Positions 1 to 5,194 of a stretch of 5,194 bases of DNA are shown here, in pieces. Numbering within the stretch: position 1 is the first letter of the stretch; each line of letters starts with the position of its first letter. The translations under genes and the position numbers were made by a program. Source of the DNA: Anaerolineaceae bacterium (GTDB taxonomy: Bacteria > Chloroflexota > Anaerolineae > 4572-78). Location: the NCBI GenBank assembly GCA_024762375.1, contig JANTHQ010000181.1, positions 1-5,194 of the forward strand. The letters run 5' to 3'. Below the pieces are notes generated by a model, which did no database searches, was not told where the DNA came from, and worked only from the letters and a program-made list of their open reading frames with translations.

Positions 1-354
1 GGGCGGAACTGCGTCATCGGGCACACCACCGAAGTGAAAAACGCCATTTTTATGGATGACGCCAAAGCGGGGCATTTCGCGTATGTGGGCGATAGCGTGC
101 TGGGCAACCGCGTCAATCTCGGTGCAGGCACAAAACTGGCGAATTTCAAACTACGCGGCACGGAAATTCGCGTGCGGTACGGCGAAACCGTCATCCCCAC
201 CGGCTTGCGCAAATTCGGTGCCATTTTGGGGGATGATGTTTCGCTGGGGTGCAACACTGTCTGTAACCCCGGCACACTGCTGGGCAAGGGCGTTGGGTCG
301 GTGGGCGTGTCACTCATCAGCGGCGTCCATCCGGCCGGAGAATTGATAAAATAG
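1..354 (+). CDS. GlmU-like nucleotidyltransferase, C-terminal left-handed beta-helix domain (5' truncated)
   Basis: The reading frame is open from base 1 to a TAG at 352-354, so only the last 117 residues of a longer protein are visible. They form an almost continuous hexapeptide-repeat (left-handed beta-helix) region, seen in turns such as VGDSVLG and ILGDDVSLG and the stretch VNLGAGTKLANFK (about residues 29-50 and 76-98). The AGHFAYVGD segment has a His (visible residue 25) in the place of the catalytic His of the GlmU acetyltransferase domain (AGHLTYLGD in E. coli). By family knowledge, such tails sit behind an N-terminal nucleotidyltransferase domain making UDP-GlcNAc or another NDP-sugar for cell-envelope polymers. 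Here that domain would lie upstream of the window. The tail resembles the archaeal/environmental two-domain sugar-1-phosphate nucleotidyltransferase type at least as much as classical GlmU, because ANFKLRG replaces the CNYDG motif. Substrate is unknown. The GTG at 34 is internal, not a start. Next gene: cdd, after an 85-nt repeat-filled gap. Confidence 0.8.
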   Translation, partial: GRNCVIGHTTEVKNAIFMDDAKAGHFAYVGDSVLGNRVNLGAGTKLANFKLRGTEIRVRYGETVIPTGLRKFGAILGDDVSLGCNTVCNPGTLLGKGVGSVGVSLISGVHPAGELIK

Positions 355-444
355 AGATTGGTAATTGGCGATTGTGTTGAATCACCAATCTCAAATAACC
401 AATAACCAACCGGAAACCTGAAACTTGGAACCTGAAACCATGAA
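354..444. repeat. Heptad-repeat spacer (copy 1) upstream of cdd
   Basis: The whole gap reads as 13 consecutive 7-nt units in one phase, from the last base of the upstream TAG into the cdd start codon. Units 1-3 (354-374) are of the NNNATTG type (GAGATTG, then GTAATTG). Units 5-8 (382-409) are of the complementary type (TCTCAAA, TAACCAA twice). Units 9-12 (410-437) belong to a different family, CCTGAAA with variants CCGGAAA and CTTGGAA. The first two blocks are complementary: GAGATTGGT (354-362) pairs perfectly with ACCAATCTC (384-392), a 9-bp stem with a 21-nt loop. No T-tract follows, so it is not a typical intrinsic terminator. The second copy lies at 844-908. No gene or clear promoter was seen in this gap. 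Confidence 0.85.
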
Positions 445-844
445 AAAAAACACCCAAACTCTCATCGAACACGCGCTTGCCGCGCGGAAAAAGGCGTACG
501 CGCCATATTCAAAATATAAAGTCGGCGCGGCACTGCTGACCGCCACCGGCGAAATTTACGAAGGCTGCAATGTCGAAAATGCCGCCTACGGGTTGTGCAT
601 GTGCGCCGAGCGCACCGCCGTGTTCAAAGCCGTCAGCGAAGGCGTGCGCGAATTTTCTGCCATCGCCGTCGCCACCGAAAACGGCGGCTCGCCGTGCGGC
701 AGTTGCCGGCAGGTTCTGCGCGAATTCGCCCCCAACCTGACCGTCATCATCACCGATGTGGCGGGCAACTTCCGTGAAACCACGCTGGCGCAACTTCTGC
801 CCGACAGTTTCGGGCCGGAGCACCTGCCGGAAACCAGTGAATAG
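440..844 (+). CDS. cdd: Cytidine deaminase
   Basis: Encodes a 134-residue zinc-dependent cytidine/deoxycytidine deaminase, which converts (deoxy)cytidine to (deoxy)uridine in cytosolic pyrimidine salvage. All family landmarks are present in order: APYSKYKVGAAL (21-32); NVEN (44-47), which binds the ribose; CAERTA (55-60), with zinc ligand C55 and the proton-shuttling E57; and SPCGSC (84-89), with zinc ligands C86 and C89. Three cysteine ligands and a length near 135 residues match the small homotetrameric class typified by the B. subtilis enzyme, not the larger dimeric E. coli form. R58 after the catalytic Glu is conserved. Y26 occupies a site that is Phe in the B. subtilis protein, a mild substitution. 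ATG at 440 is chosen because the protein then begins like its homologues. A TTG at 425 would add five residues encoded by the heptad repeat. No good Shine-Dalgarno is present, only GGAA at 427-430. Repeat elements flank the gene on both sides. Confidence 0.96.
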   Translation: MKKNTQTLIEHALAARKKAYAPYSKYKVGAALLTATGEIYEGCNVENAAYGLCMCAERTAVFKAVSEGVREFSAIAVATENGGSPCGSCRQVLREFAPNLTVIITDVAGNFRETTLAQLLPDSFGPEHLPETSE

Positions 845-908
845 AGATTGGCGATTGGCGATTGGGGGGCAAATTCCAATTAACCAATCTCAAATAACCG
901 ATAACCAA
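844..908. repeat. Heptad-repeat spacer (copy 2) between cdd and recO
   Basis: This is a second copy of the element at 354-409. Three NNNATTG units (844-864: GAGATTG, then GCGATTG twice) are followed by a 16-nt centre (865-880) and four units of the complementary type (881-908: TAACCAA, TCTCAAA, TAACCGA, TAACCAA). By hand alignment, the left arm matches copy 1 at 19 of 21 positions and the right arm at 26 of 28. GAGATTGG (844-851) pairs with CCAATCTC (884-891), and ATTGG (854-858) with CCAAT (876-880). The array starts at the last base of the cdd TAG and its final unit supplies the A of the recO ATG, so the spacer is almost nothing but repeat. No ribosome binding site is visible in it. Confidence 0.85.
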
Positions 909-1669
909 TGAATGACCGCCTTTTCAACACCGACGCTATCATTTTGCGGCGCAGTGATTTCGGCGAGGCTGACCGCCTGCTGACCGTTTTCACCCCGCAC
1001 CGGGGGAAACTCCGGCTGGTGGCAAAAGGTGTGCGCAAAACCAAATCGAAAAAAGCGGGGCACATCGAATTGTTCACCCATGCCTCGTTGCAAGTTGCCA
1101 CCGGGCGCAATCTTGATATTCTGACACAAGCCGACACGGTGCAAGCGTATCGTGCCCTGCGCGATGATTTGGACAAAATCAGCCACGCCTATTATGTGAC
1201 CGAACTGGTTGATAAATTCACCGAAGAGCATGACCCGCATTACCCCATTTTCGAACTGTTGGCGCTGACGCTGGCTCGGCTGGCGGATGGGTCGCCGAAT
1301 GAGCAATTTCTCGCTCTGCGCTTCATGGAAATCCATCTTTTGGGATTGACCGGCTTTCAGCCGCAGCTTTTTTTGTGCGTCGATTGCGGCAAAAAAATCG
1401 AGCCGGTGGAAAATTATTTCCACATTTCGCGCGGCGGGGTGATGTGTCCCGATTGCGGGCAAAACCACCCCCACGCCGACCCCATCCCGCTGGGCACGCT
1501 GAAAGTGCTGCGTTTTCTGCAAACCCGCCCGTGGGAGCAAATCGCGGGCGTGCAGCTCAAAGCGGATACCCGCCGCGCGGTGGAAAATCTGCTATTGCGA
1601 TATATCACCTTCACGCTGGAGAAAAAACTCAAAAGCGTGGATTTTTTGCGCAAATTGCGGAAAGGGTGA
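908..1669 (+). CDS. recO: DNA repair protein RecO
   Basis: A 253-residue protein of usual RecO length. RecO acts in the RecFOR pathway: with RecR it removes or bypasses SSB and loads RecA at gaps, and it can anneal complementary strands. The N-terminal part (about 1-80) has the family OB-fold signature: a TDAIILRRSDFGEADRLLTV start (residues 8-27), then TPHRGKLRLVAKGVRK (29-44) and a basic patch KTKSKK (44-49). The middle (about 85-150) is helical. A zinc-binding module follows, with CVDC (C157, C160) and CPDC (C180, C183), the four-Cys form that many RecO proteins have and some, such as E. coli RecO, lack. The C-terminus ends in the expected basic helix (LEKKLKSVDFLRKLRK). ATG 908 is supported because the protein begins directly with the conserved N-terminus. 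It lacks a Shine-Dalgarno, since the preceding bases are heptad repeat. Transcription with cdd is plausible (63-nt gap) but unproven. Confidence 0.95.
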   Translation: MNDRLFNTDAIILRRSDFGEADRLLTVFTPHRGKLRLVAKGVRKTKSKKAGHIELFTHASLQVATGRNLDILTQADTVQAYRALRDDLDKISHAYYVTELVDKFTEEHDPHYPIFELLALTLARLADGSPNEQFLALRFMEIHLLGLTGFQPQLFLCVDCGKKIEPVENYFHISRGGVMCPDCGQNHPHADPIPLGTLKVLRFLQTRPWEQIAGVQLKADTRRAVENLLLRYITFTLEKKLKSVDFLRKLRKG

Positions 1670-1678
1670 TGAGCGATT

Positions 1679-1706
1679 TTTTCAAACACTCCCGTTGCGT
1701 TAAAAT
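1679..1706 (+). promoter_or_regulatory. Possible sigma70-like promoter upstream of glyQS
   Basis: TTTTCA (1679-1684; 4 of 6 to TTGACA) and TAAAAT (1701-1706; 5 of 6 to TATAAT) are separated by 16 nt, just after the recO stop and before the glyQS repeat hairpin. This would give glyQS its own transcript with a leader of about 65-70 nt. The match is by eye in AT-rich sequence, so chance occurrence is quite possible. The last base of the -10 is also the first base of the heptad array. Confidence 0.3.
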
Positions 1707-1768
1707 AGCCGTCAGCGAATAGCCGTCAGCCATCAGCACTGACTGCTGAATGCTGACAAACTGAAAAC
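1706..1768. repeat. Heptad-repeat spacer with hairpin, recO to glyQS
   Basis: Nine consecutive 7-nt units in one phase, of a family unlike the other gaps. TAGCCGT occurs exactly twice (1706-1712 and 1720-1726). CAGCNNN-type units (1713-1719, 1727-1740) then turn into the complementary GANTGCT type (1741-1754). The turn makes a compact hairpin at 1725-1757: GTCAGC (1725-1730) pairs with GCTGAC (1752-1757), then a 2x2 internal mismatch, then TCAGCA (1733-1738) pairs with TGCTGA (1744-1749) around a 5-nt loop. It ends 14 nt before the glyQS ribosome binding site. No run of T follows it, so a terminator is unlikely. It could affect mRNA stability or initiation, but that is inference. Confidence 0.8.
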
Positions 1769-1771
1769 CCC

Positions 1772-1777
1772 AGAGGT
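1772..1777 (+). promoter_or_regulatory. Ribosome binding site of glyQS
   Basis: AGAGGT, containing GAGGT of the AGGAGGT consensus, lies 5 nt from the last G of GAGG to the ATG at 1782. It fixes this start, which also matches the start of GlyQ homologues. It contrasts with cdd and recO, which have no comparable site. Confidence 0.7.
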
Positions 1778-1781
1778 ACTT

Positions 1782-4700
1782 ATGACCCAACCACTCAACT
1801 TCCAACAGATAATTCTCACCCTGCAACAATACTGGGCTGACAAAGGCTTTACGCTGTGGCAGCCGTATCACGAAGCGGTGGGCGCCGGCACGGCGAATCC
1901 CGCCACCATTTTGCGCGTGCTCGGTCCCGAACCGTGGAACGTGGCATACCCCGAACCATCCTTCCGCCCCGATGACGGCCGTTTTGGCGACAATCCCAAC
2001 CGCATGCAAATGCACACCCAATTTCAGGTCATCATCCAACCCGACCCCGGCAACCCGCAGGAACTCTATCTCGGTTCGCTGGCGGCGCTGGGGCTCAACC
2101 GCGATGAACACGACATCCGTTTTGTGGAAGACAACTGGGAAAGCCCCGCGCTCGGCGCGTGGGGGTTGGGCTGGGAAGTCTGGCTCGACGGTATGGAAAT
2201 CAGCCAGTACACCTATTTTCAGCAGGCGGGCGGCTTCCAACTCGACCCCGTGGCGGTGGAACTGACCTACGGGCTGGAACGGATTGCCATGTATTTGCAG
2301 GGTGTCGATTCGGTTTGGAAATTGGATTGGGATGGCAAGCAAACCTATGGCGATATTCTTTTCCGGCAGGAAGTGGAATTCTGTGAATACGATTTCAACA
2401 CGGCGGATATCGACGGGCTGACCGAAGCGTACAATTTTTACGAAAAAGAAGCCAAACGGTGTTTGGAAAAAGGGCTGGTCATTCCCGCACACGATTATGT
2501 GCTGAAATGCTCGCACACGTTTAACATTTTGGATACCCGCGGCGCAATCGGCGTGACGGAACGCGCCCATTATTTCGGGCGGATGCGGCGGCTGTCGCAC
2601 GATGTGGCGGCGGCGTTTGTCGCCCAGCGGGAGGAACAGGGACACCCGCTGCTGAAATATATGCCCGAACCGCCCGCGCAATCCGCCCCGGCGCCGATGC
2701 CCGCGCCCGCCGACCATCCGCAGGATTTTCTGCTGGAAATCGGTTCGGAAGAATTGCCGCCGCACCATCTGGATGCCGCGCTGGCGCAGTTGAACGATGC
2801 CGTGCCCGCACTGCTGAACGATTTGCGGCTCGATTTCGATGACATTTATGTCAGTGGCACACCGCGCCGGCAAACGGTCATCGTCAAAAATCTCGCCCCG
2901 CGCCAACCCGACCAAACGCAGGAATTTCGGGGACCCGCCGCCAAAATCGCGTTTGATGCCGACGGCAATCCGACCAAAGCCGCGCAGGGGTTCGCCCGCG
3001 GCAAAGGGGTTGACCCCGCTGATTTGATTCGGCGCGATGTGAAAGGCACGGAATATGTTTTCGCCGTGAAACACGTTGCCGGGCGTCCCGCCGCCGAAGT
3101 GCTGGCGGAGGCGATTCCCGCCATGCTGAAAAAAATCACCTTCCCGCGCAGTATGCGTTGGCTGGCAAGCGCGCAGTTCGGCAAAAAAGTGGCGTCCACC
3201 GCGTACAGCCGCCCCATTCGCTGGATTGTGTCGCTGCTCGGCGCGGATGTCGTGCCCTTCAGTTTCGCGGGGGTGAACAGCGGGCGCGTCAGTCGCGGTC
3301 TGCGCCCCGAAGGTTCGCCGGAAATGCCCATCGCCGATGCCGAATCGTACCGCCAAACGCTGGCAGACCACCGTATCATTTTGGATGCAGATGAACGCCG
3401 TGCGGAAATTTCCCAACAATTGAAAATCGCGGCGGCGCAGGTGGGCGGTCATCCTTTAAATGATGAAGGCTTGCTGGCAGAAGTGACCCATCTGGTGGAA
3501 CAGCCGACCGCGTTTGTGGGCAATTTCGACCCCGCCCATCTGGAAATTCCCGCGCCGGTGCTCATCACCGTGATGAAAAAACACCAGCGCTATTTCCCCG
3601 TGCTGGACGCGGACGGAAACTTGATGCCGCATTTTGTCGCCGTGCGGAACGGCGGCAGTGACCATCTGGACATGGTGCGCGCCGGAAATGAGGGCGTACT
3701 GATTGCCCGTTTCGCCGATGCGGCATTCTTTTTCAAAGCCGATAGTGGCAAATCGCTGGAAGACTTTTTGCCGCGATTGGACACGCTCACATTTCAGGAA
3801 AAACTCGGTTCGATGCTGGATAAAACGCACCGGCTCGAATCGCTCGCGCCGCAGATTGCCGAAATGCTCACCTTGCCCGCCGCCGACATCAAAACGGTGG
3901 AACGCGCCGCGCACCTCTGCAAAGCCGACCTCGCCACCCAAATGGTGGTCGAACTGACCAGTTTGCAGGGGCAAATGGGGTATGAATATGCACGATTGTC
4001 CGGCGAACCGGAAGCGGTGGCGGTTGCCATTCGCGAACATTACCTGCCCGCCGGGGCGGGAGACGGACTGCCCGAAACGCCCGCCGGGATTGCGCTGGGG
4101 CTGGCAAATCGGCTGGACAGCCTGATGGGGCTGGCGGCGGTCGGATTGCTGCCGACGGGCAACAAAGACCCCTTCGCCCTGCGCCGCGAAGCGTTGGGGC
4201 TGGTGACCATTCTGCTGGAAAAAGGAATTGATTTCTCGGTGCATGCCGGGCTGGAACGGGCAGCGAAACTTCAGCCCGTGCCGGTGACACCCGAAATGGT
4301 GGACGAAACGGCGGCTTTCATCACCCGCCGGTTGGAAGGGCTGCTCCGCGAGCGCGGTTTTGCACACGATGTGGTTTCGGCGGTGCTGGCAGAACGGGGC
4401 GACAACCCCGCCGCGGCGCTGTCGGCGGCGCAGGATTTGACGGAAGCCGTCGCCGCGGACGATTGGGAAACCGTGCTCGATGCGTATGCCCGCTGCGTGC
4501 GGATTGTCCGCAAACTGGACGAAACCTTCACGCTGCAACCCGCCGCGTTGAAAGAACCGGCGGAGCAGGCGCTGTATGCCGCGCTGGAACGCGCCCGCGC
4601 CAGTTTGTCGCCCGCGTCGCCGCTGTCGGCGGTGATTGACGCCATTCGCCGCGAGTTGGTTTCGCCCATCAACACCTTTTTTGACGATGTGATGGTGATG

Positions 4701-4802
4701 GTGGATGATGAATCGGTGCGGATGAACCGGCTGGCACTGCTGCAATCCATTCGGGATTTGACCAAAGGCTACGCGGATTTCAGCGAATTGCAAGGTTTTT
4801 AA
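1782..4802 (+). CDS. glyQS: Glycyl-tRNA synthetase, fused alpha-beta single chain (GlyQS)
   Basis: A 1006-residue protein that charges tRNA-Gly with glycine. It joins in one frame the two chains that most bacteria make separately (E. coli GlyQ 303 and GlyS 689 residues), so nothing is missing by length. Residues 1-291 are the alpha part, the class II catalytic core: VGAGTANPAT (33-42), LGPEPWNVAYPEPSFRP (47-63), the motif-2-like NPNRMQMHTQFQVIIQP (71-87), QELYLGSLAALG (93-104), FVEDNWESPALGAWGLGWEVW (114-134) and the motif-3-like TYGLERIAMY (162-171). A linker rich in Pro and Ala (about 292-313) follows. The beta part starts at DFLLEIGSEELP (315-326) and includes FRGP (382-385), FPRSMRW (454-460), RPIRWIV (477-483), MKKHQRYF (598-605), the HD-like segment HLCKADLATQMVVE (711-724) and a C-terminal helical anticodon-binding-type domain (about 890-1006). 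Fused GlyQS is known, for example in Chlamydia, and is the minority arrangement. No T-box leader is present. An upstream hairpin and good ribosome binding site precede it. Confidence 0.97.
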   Translation: MTQPLNFQQIILTLQQYWADKGFTLWQPYHEAVGAGTANPATILRVLGPEPWNVAYPEPSFRPDDGRFGDNPNRMQMHTQFQVIIQPDPGNPQELYLGSLAALGLNRDEHDIRFVEDNWESPALGAWGLGWEVWLDGMEISQYTYFQQAGGFQLDPVAVELTYGLERIAMYLQGVDSVWKLDWDGKQTYGDILFRQEVEFCEYDFNTADIDGLTEAYNFYEKEAKRCLEKGLVIPAHDYVLKCSHTFNILDTRGAIGVTERAHYFGRMRRLSHDVAAAFVAQREEQGHPLLKYMPEPPAQSAPAPMPAPADHPQDFLLEIGSEELPPHHLDAALAQLNDAVPALLNDLRLDFDDIYVSGTPRRQTVIVKNLAPRQPDQTQEFRGPAAKIAFDADGNPTKAAQGFARGKGVDPADLIRRDVKGTEYVFAVKHVAGRPAAEVLAEAIPAMLKKITFPRSMRWLASAQFGKKVASTAYSRPIRWIVSLLGADVVPFSFAGVNSGRVSRGLRPEGSPEMPIADAESYRQTLADHRIILDADERRAEISQQLKIAAAQVGGHPLNDEGLLAEVTHLVEQPTAFVGNFDPAHLEIPAPVLITVMKKHQRYFPVLDADGNLMPHFVAVRNGGSDHLDMVRAGNEGVLIARFADAAFFFKADSGKSLEDFLPRLDTLTFQEKLGSMLDKTHRLESLAPQIAEMLTLPAADIKTVERAAHLCKADLATQMVVELTSLQGQMGYEYARLSGEPEAVAVAIREHYLPAGAGDGLPETPAGIALGLANRLDSLMGLAAVGLLPTGNKDPFALRREALGLVTILLEKGIDFSVHAGLERAAKLQPVPVTPEMVDETAAFITRRLEGLLRERGFAHDVVSAVLAERGDNPAAALSAAQDLTEAVAADDWETVLDAYARCVRIVRKLDETFTLQPAALKEPAEQALYAALERARASLSPASPLSAVIDAIRRELVSPINTFFDDVMVMVDDESVRMNRLALLQSIRDLTKGYADFSELQGF

Positions 4803-4812
4803 TGCCAAAATG

Positions 4813-4901
4813 GAACACAGATGACGCAGATTTTTCGGATTTTCACAGATAAATTTTTAAGAAATCAGCGAAAATCAGTTTAATCTGTGTTATCCGTGTT
4901 C
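4813..4901. repeat. Long imperfect inverted repeat after glyQS (CACAGAT family)
   Basis: The left arm at 4813-4832 and right arm at 4882-4901 are complementary at 17 of 20 positions. Two of the three mismatches would be G-U pairs in RNA. CACAGAT recurs at 4816-4822 and 4844-4850, with CGCAGAT at 4825-4831, giving a spacing of about 9 nt in the left arm. The right arm carries the reverse-complement form AATCTGTG and ATCCGTG. The 49-nt interior is AT-rich with weaker complementarity (CAGATTTTT side against AAAATCAG side). This is the class of dispersed ATCTGTG/ATCCGTG intergenic repeat that I recall from several environmental bacterial phyla. It might cap the glyQS transcript, but it lacks the GC-rich stem and T-run of an intrinsic terminator. 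Confidence 0.75.
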
Positions 4902-4913
4902 TATTCGGTTAAT

Positions 4914-4940
4914 TTGAAAAGGCGCATGTTTCAAGGGGGA
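4914..4940 (+). promoter_or_regulatory. Ribosome binding site of the crotonase gene, next to a short inverted repeat
   Basis: AAGGGGGA (4933-4940) is a purine-rich Shine-Dalgarno-like site ending 4 nt before the ATG at 4945, and it sets that start. Immediately upstream, TTGAAA (4914-4919) and TTTCAA (4929-4934) are exact reverse complements around a 9-nt loop. The second arm runs into the A residues of the ribosome binding site. A 6-bp AT-rich stem is weak, so a regulatory role is only a possibility. Confidence 0.6.
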
Positions 4941-4944
4941 AATC

Positions 4945-5194
4945 ATGGAAAAAATGCAATACACATTTTCGGATGGGGTGGCGCGAATTACGCTGGATGA
5001 CGGCAAAGCCAACGCCCAAAACTGGACGTTTTTCGCGGAAATGCAGCAATGTCTCGATTTTGCGGAACGCGATTCCGCGCGGGCACTGGTTATCGCAGGC
5101 CGCCCCGGTTTCTTTTCCGGCGGGCTCGATTTGAAATTAGTGCCCACGCTTTCGCCGGAAGAACTGCAGAAATTTGTCGCCGAATTCTCCCGCA
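4945..5194 (+). CDS. Enoyl-CoA hydratase/isomerase (crotonase) family protein, 3' truncated
   Basis: The frame is open from ATG 4945 to the window end, giving 83 residues of a protein that is usually about 250. The N-terminus is typical of the crotonase fold: short beta strands GVARITLDDGKANA (11-24), a helix FFAEMQQCLDFAERD (29-43), the strand ARALVIAG (45-52) and FFSGGLDLK (56-64). By family knowledge that last segment supplies the first oxyanion-hole backbone NH (G59) that polarises the acyl-CoA thioester. The second oxyanion residue and the catalytic acid/base residues lie beyond the window, so the reaction (hydration, isomerisation or other) cannot be named. KANA replaces the commoner RPxxxNAL motif, as in the branch of the family with a DDGKxNA start. 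Its own good ribosome binding site and the 142-nt gap suggest separate expression from glyQS. A second ATG at 4954 is less likely because it is further from the ribosome binding site. Confidence 0.85.
   Translation, partial: MEKMQYTFSDGVARITLDDGKANAQNWTFFAEMQQCLDFAERDSARALVIAGRPGFFSGGLDLKLVPTLSPEELQKFVAEFSR

Noticed and set aside
354..392. Intrinsic terminator for the beta-helix gene
   Set aside because: The 9-bp stem is AT-rich, has a 21-nt loop and is not followed by a T-run.
425..439. TTG start for cdd adding five residues
   Set aside because: The extra residues are encoded by the CCTGAAA heptads and are not part of the family N-terminus; ATG at 440 gives the normal length.
354..908. CRISPR array or insertion-sequence ends around cdd
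   Set aside because: The repeats are 7-nt units without spacers, and there is no transposase or target-site duplication; the sequence between copies is an intact cdd gene.
1669..1722. 17-codon frame whose ATG overlaps the recO TGA (TGATG)
   Set aside because: It looks like translational coupling but ends inside the heptad array, is very short and has no recognisable sequence.
1670..1781. Glycine T-box or riboswitch leader for glyQS
   Set aside because: Firmicute glyQS genes often have a T-box, but this gap is only 112 nt, more than half of it heptad repeat, and has no T-box motif (TGGNACCGCG-like) or terminator.
1629..3452. Long minus-strand open frame (607 codons) opposite recO end and glyQS
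   Set aside because: It lies antisense to a clearly conserved glycyl-tRNA synthetase and reads as a His/Arg/Gly/Phe-rich sequence without any recognisable motif. Long antisense frames are expected opposite GC-biased third positions.
3456..4808. Second long minus-strand open frame (450 codons) opposite the glyQS beta part
   Set aside because: Same reason: a shadow of the beta chain, of low complexity, with no domain signature. That two such frames tile the gene reflects codon bias.
4802..4852. 16-codon frame whose ATG overlaps the glyQS TAA (TAATG)
   Set aside because: It is composed largely of the CACAGAT-type repeat and has no Shine-Dalgarno of its own; a chance overlap is the simpler reading.

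Overview
The window is a compact, all-plus-strand stretch of a bacterial chromosome, moderately GC-rich, with five genes. The first is cut by the left edge and the last by the right edge. In order they are: the C-terminal part of a left-handed beta-helix sugar-phosphate nucleotidyltransferase/acyltransferase (GlmU-like), cytidine deaminase (cdd), DNA repair protein RecO (recO), a single-chain glycyl-tRNA synthetase in which the alpha and beta chains are fused (glyQS), and the start of a crotonase-fold enoyl-CoA hydratase/isomerase family protein. These are housekeeping functions: envelope sugar precursors, pyrimidine salvage, recombinational repair, translation and acyl-CoA chemistry. They do not form one pathway. 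Nothing points to a phage, insertion sequence, CRISPR array, defence system or toxin.

The notable part is the intergenic DNA. All four gaps (about 60 to 140 nt) are largely made of short-period repeats folded into imperfect dyads. Gaps 1 and 2, on either side of cdd, carry two copies of the same element: 7-nt units of the GCGATTG type turn into the complementary TAACCAA/TCTCAAA type. The first copy is followed by a second heptad family (CCTGAAA type). Gap 3 (recO to glyQS) has an unrelated heptad family (TAGCCGT/CAGCNNN turning into GANTGCT) with a compact hairpin. Gap 4 (glyQS to the crotonase gene) has a 9-10-nt-type repeat (CACAGAT/AATCTGTG) with 20-nt complementary arms. The arrays run up to, and partly into, stop and start codons. 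As a result cdd and recO have no good Shine-Dalgarno sequence, while glyQS and the crotonase gene do.

Taxonomy cannot be fixed from this window. Fused GlyQS, CDA of the small tetrameric type, a four-cysteine RecO and heptad-repeat spacers would fit an environmental lineage such as Chloroflexota or a KSB1/Calditrichota-like phylum, but this is a low-confidence guess. No undescribed protein system is visible. The repeat spacers are the only feature that ordinary annotation leaves unexplained.
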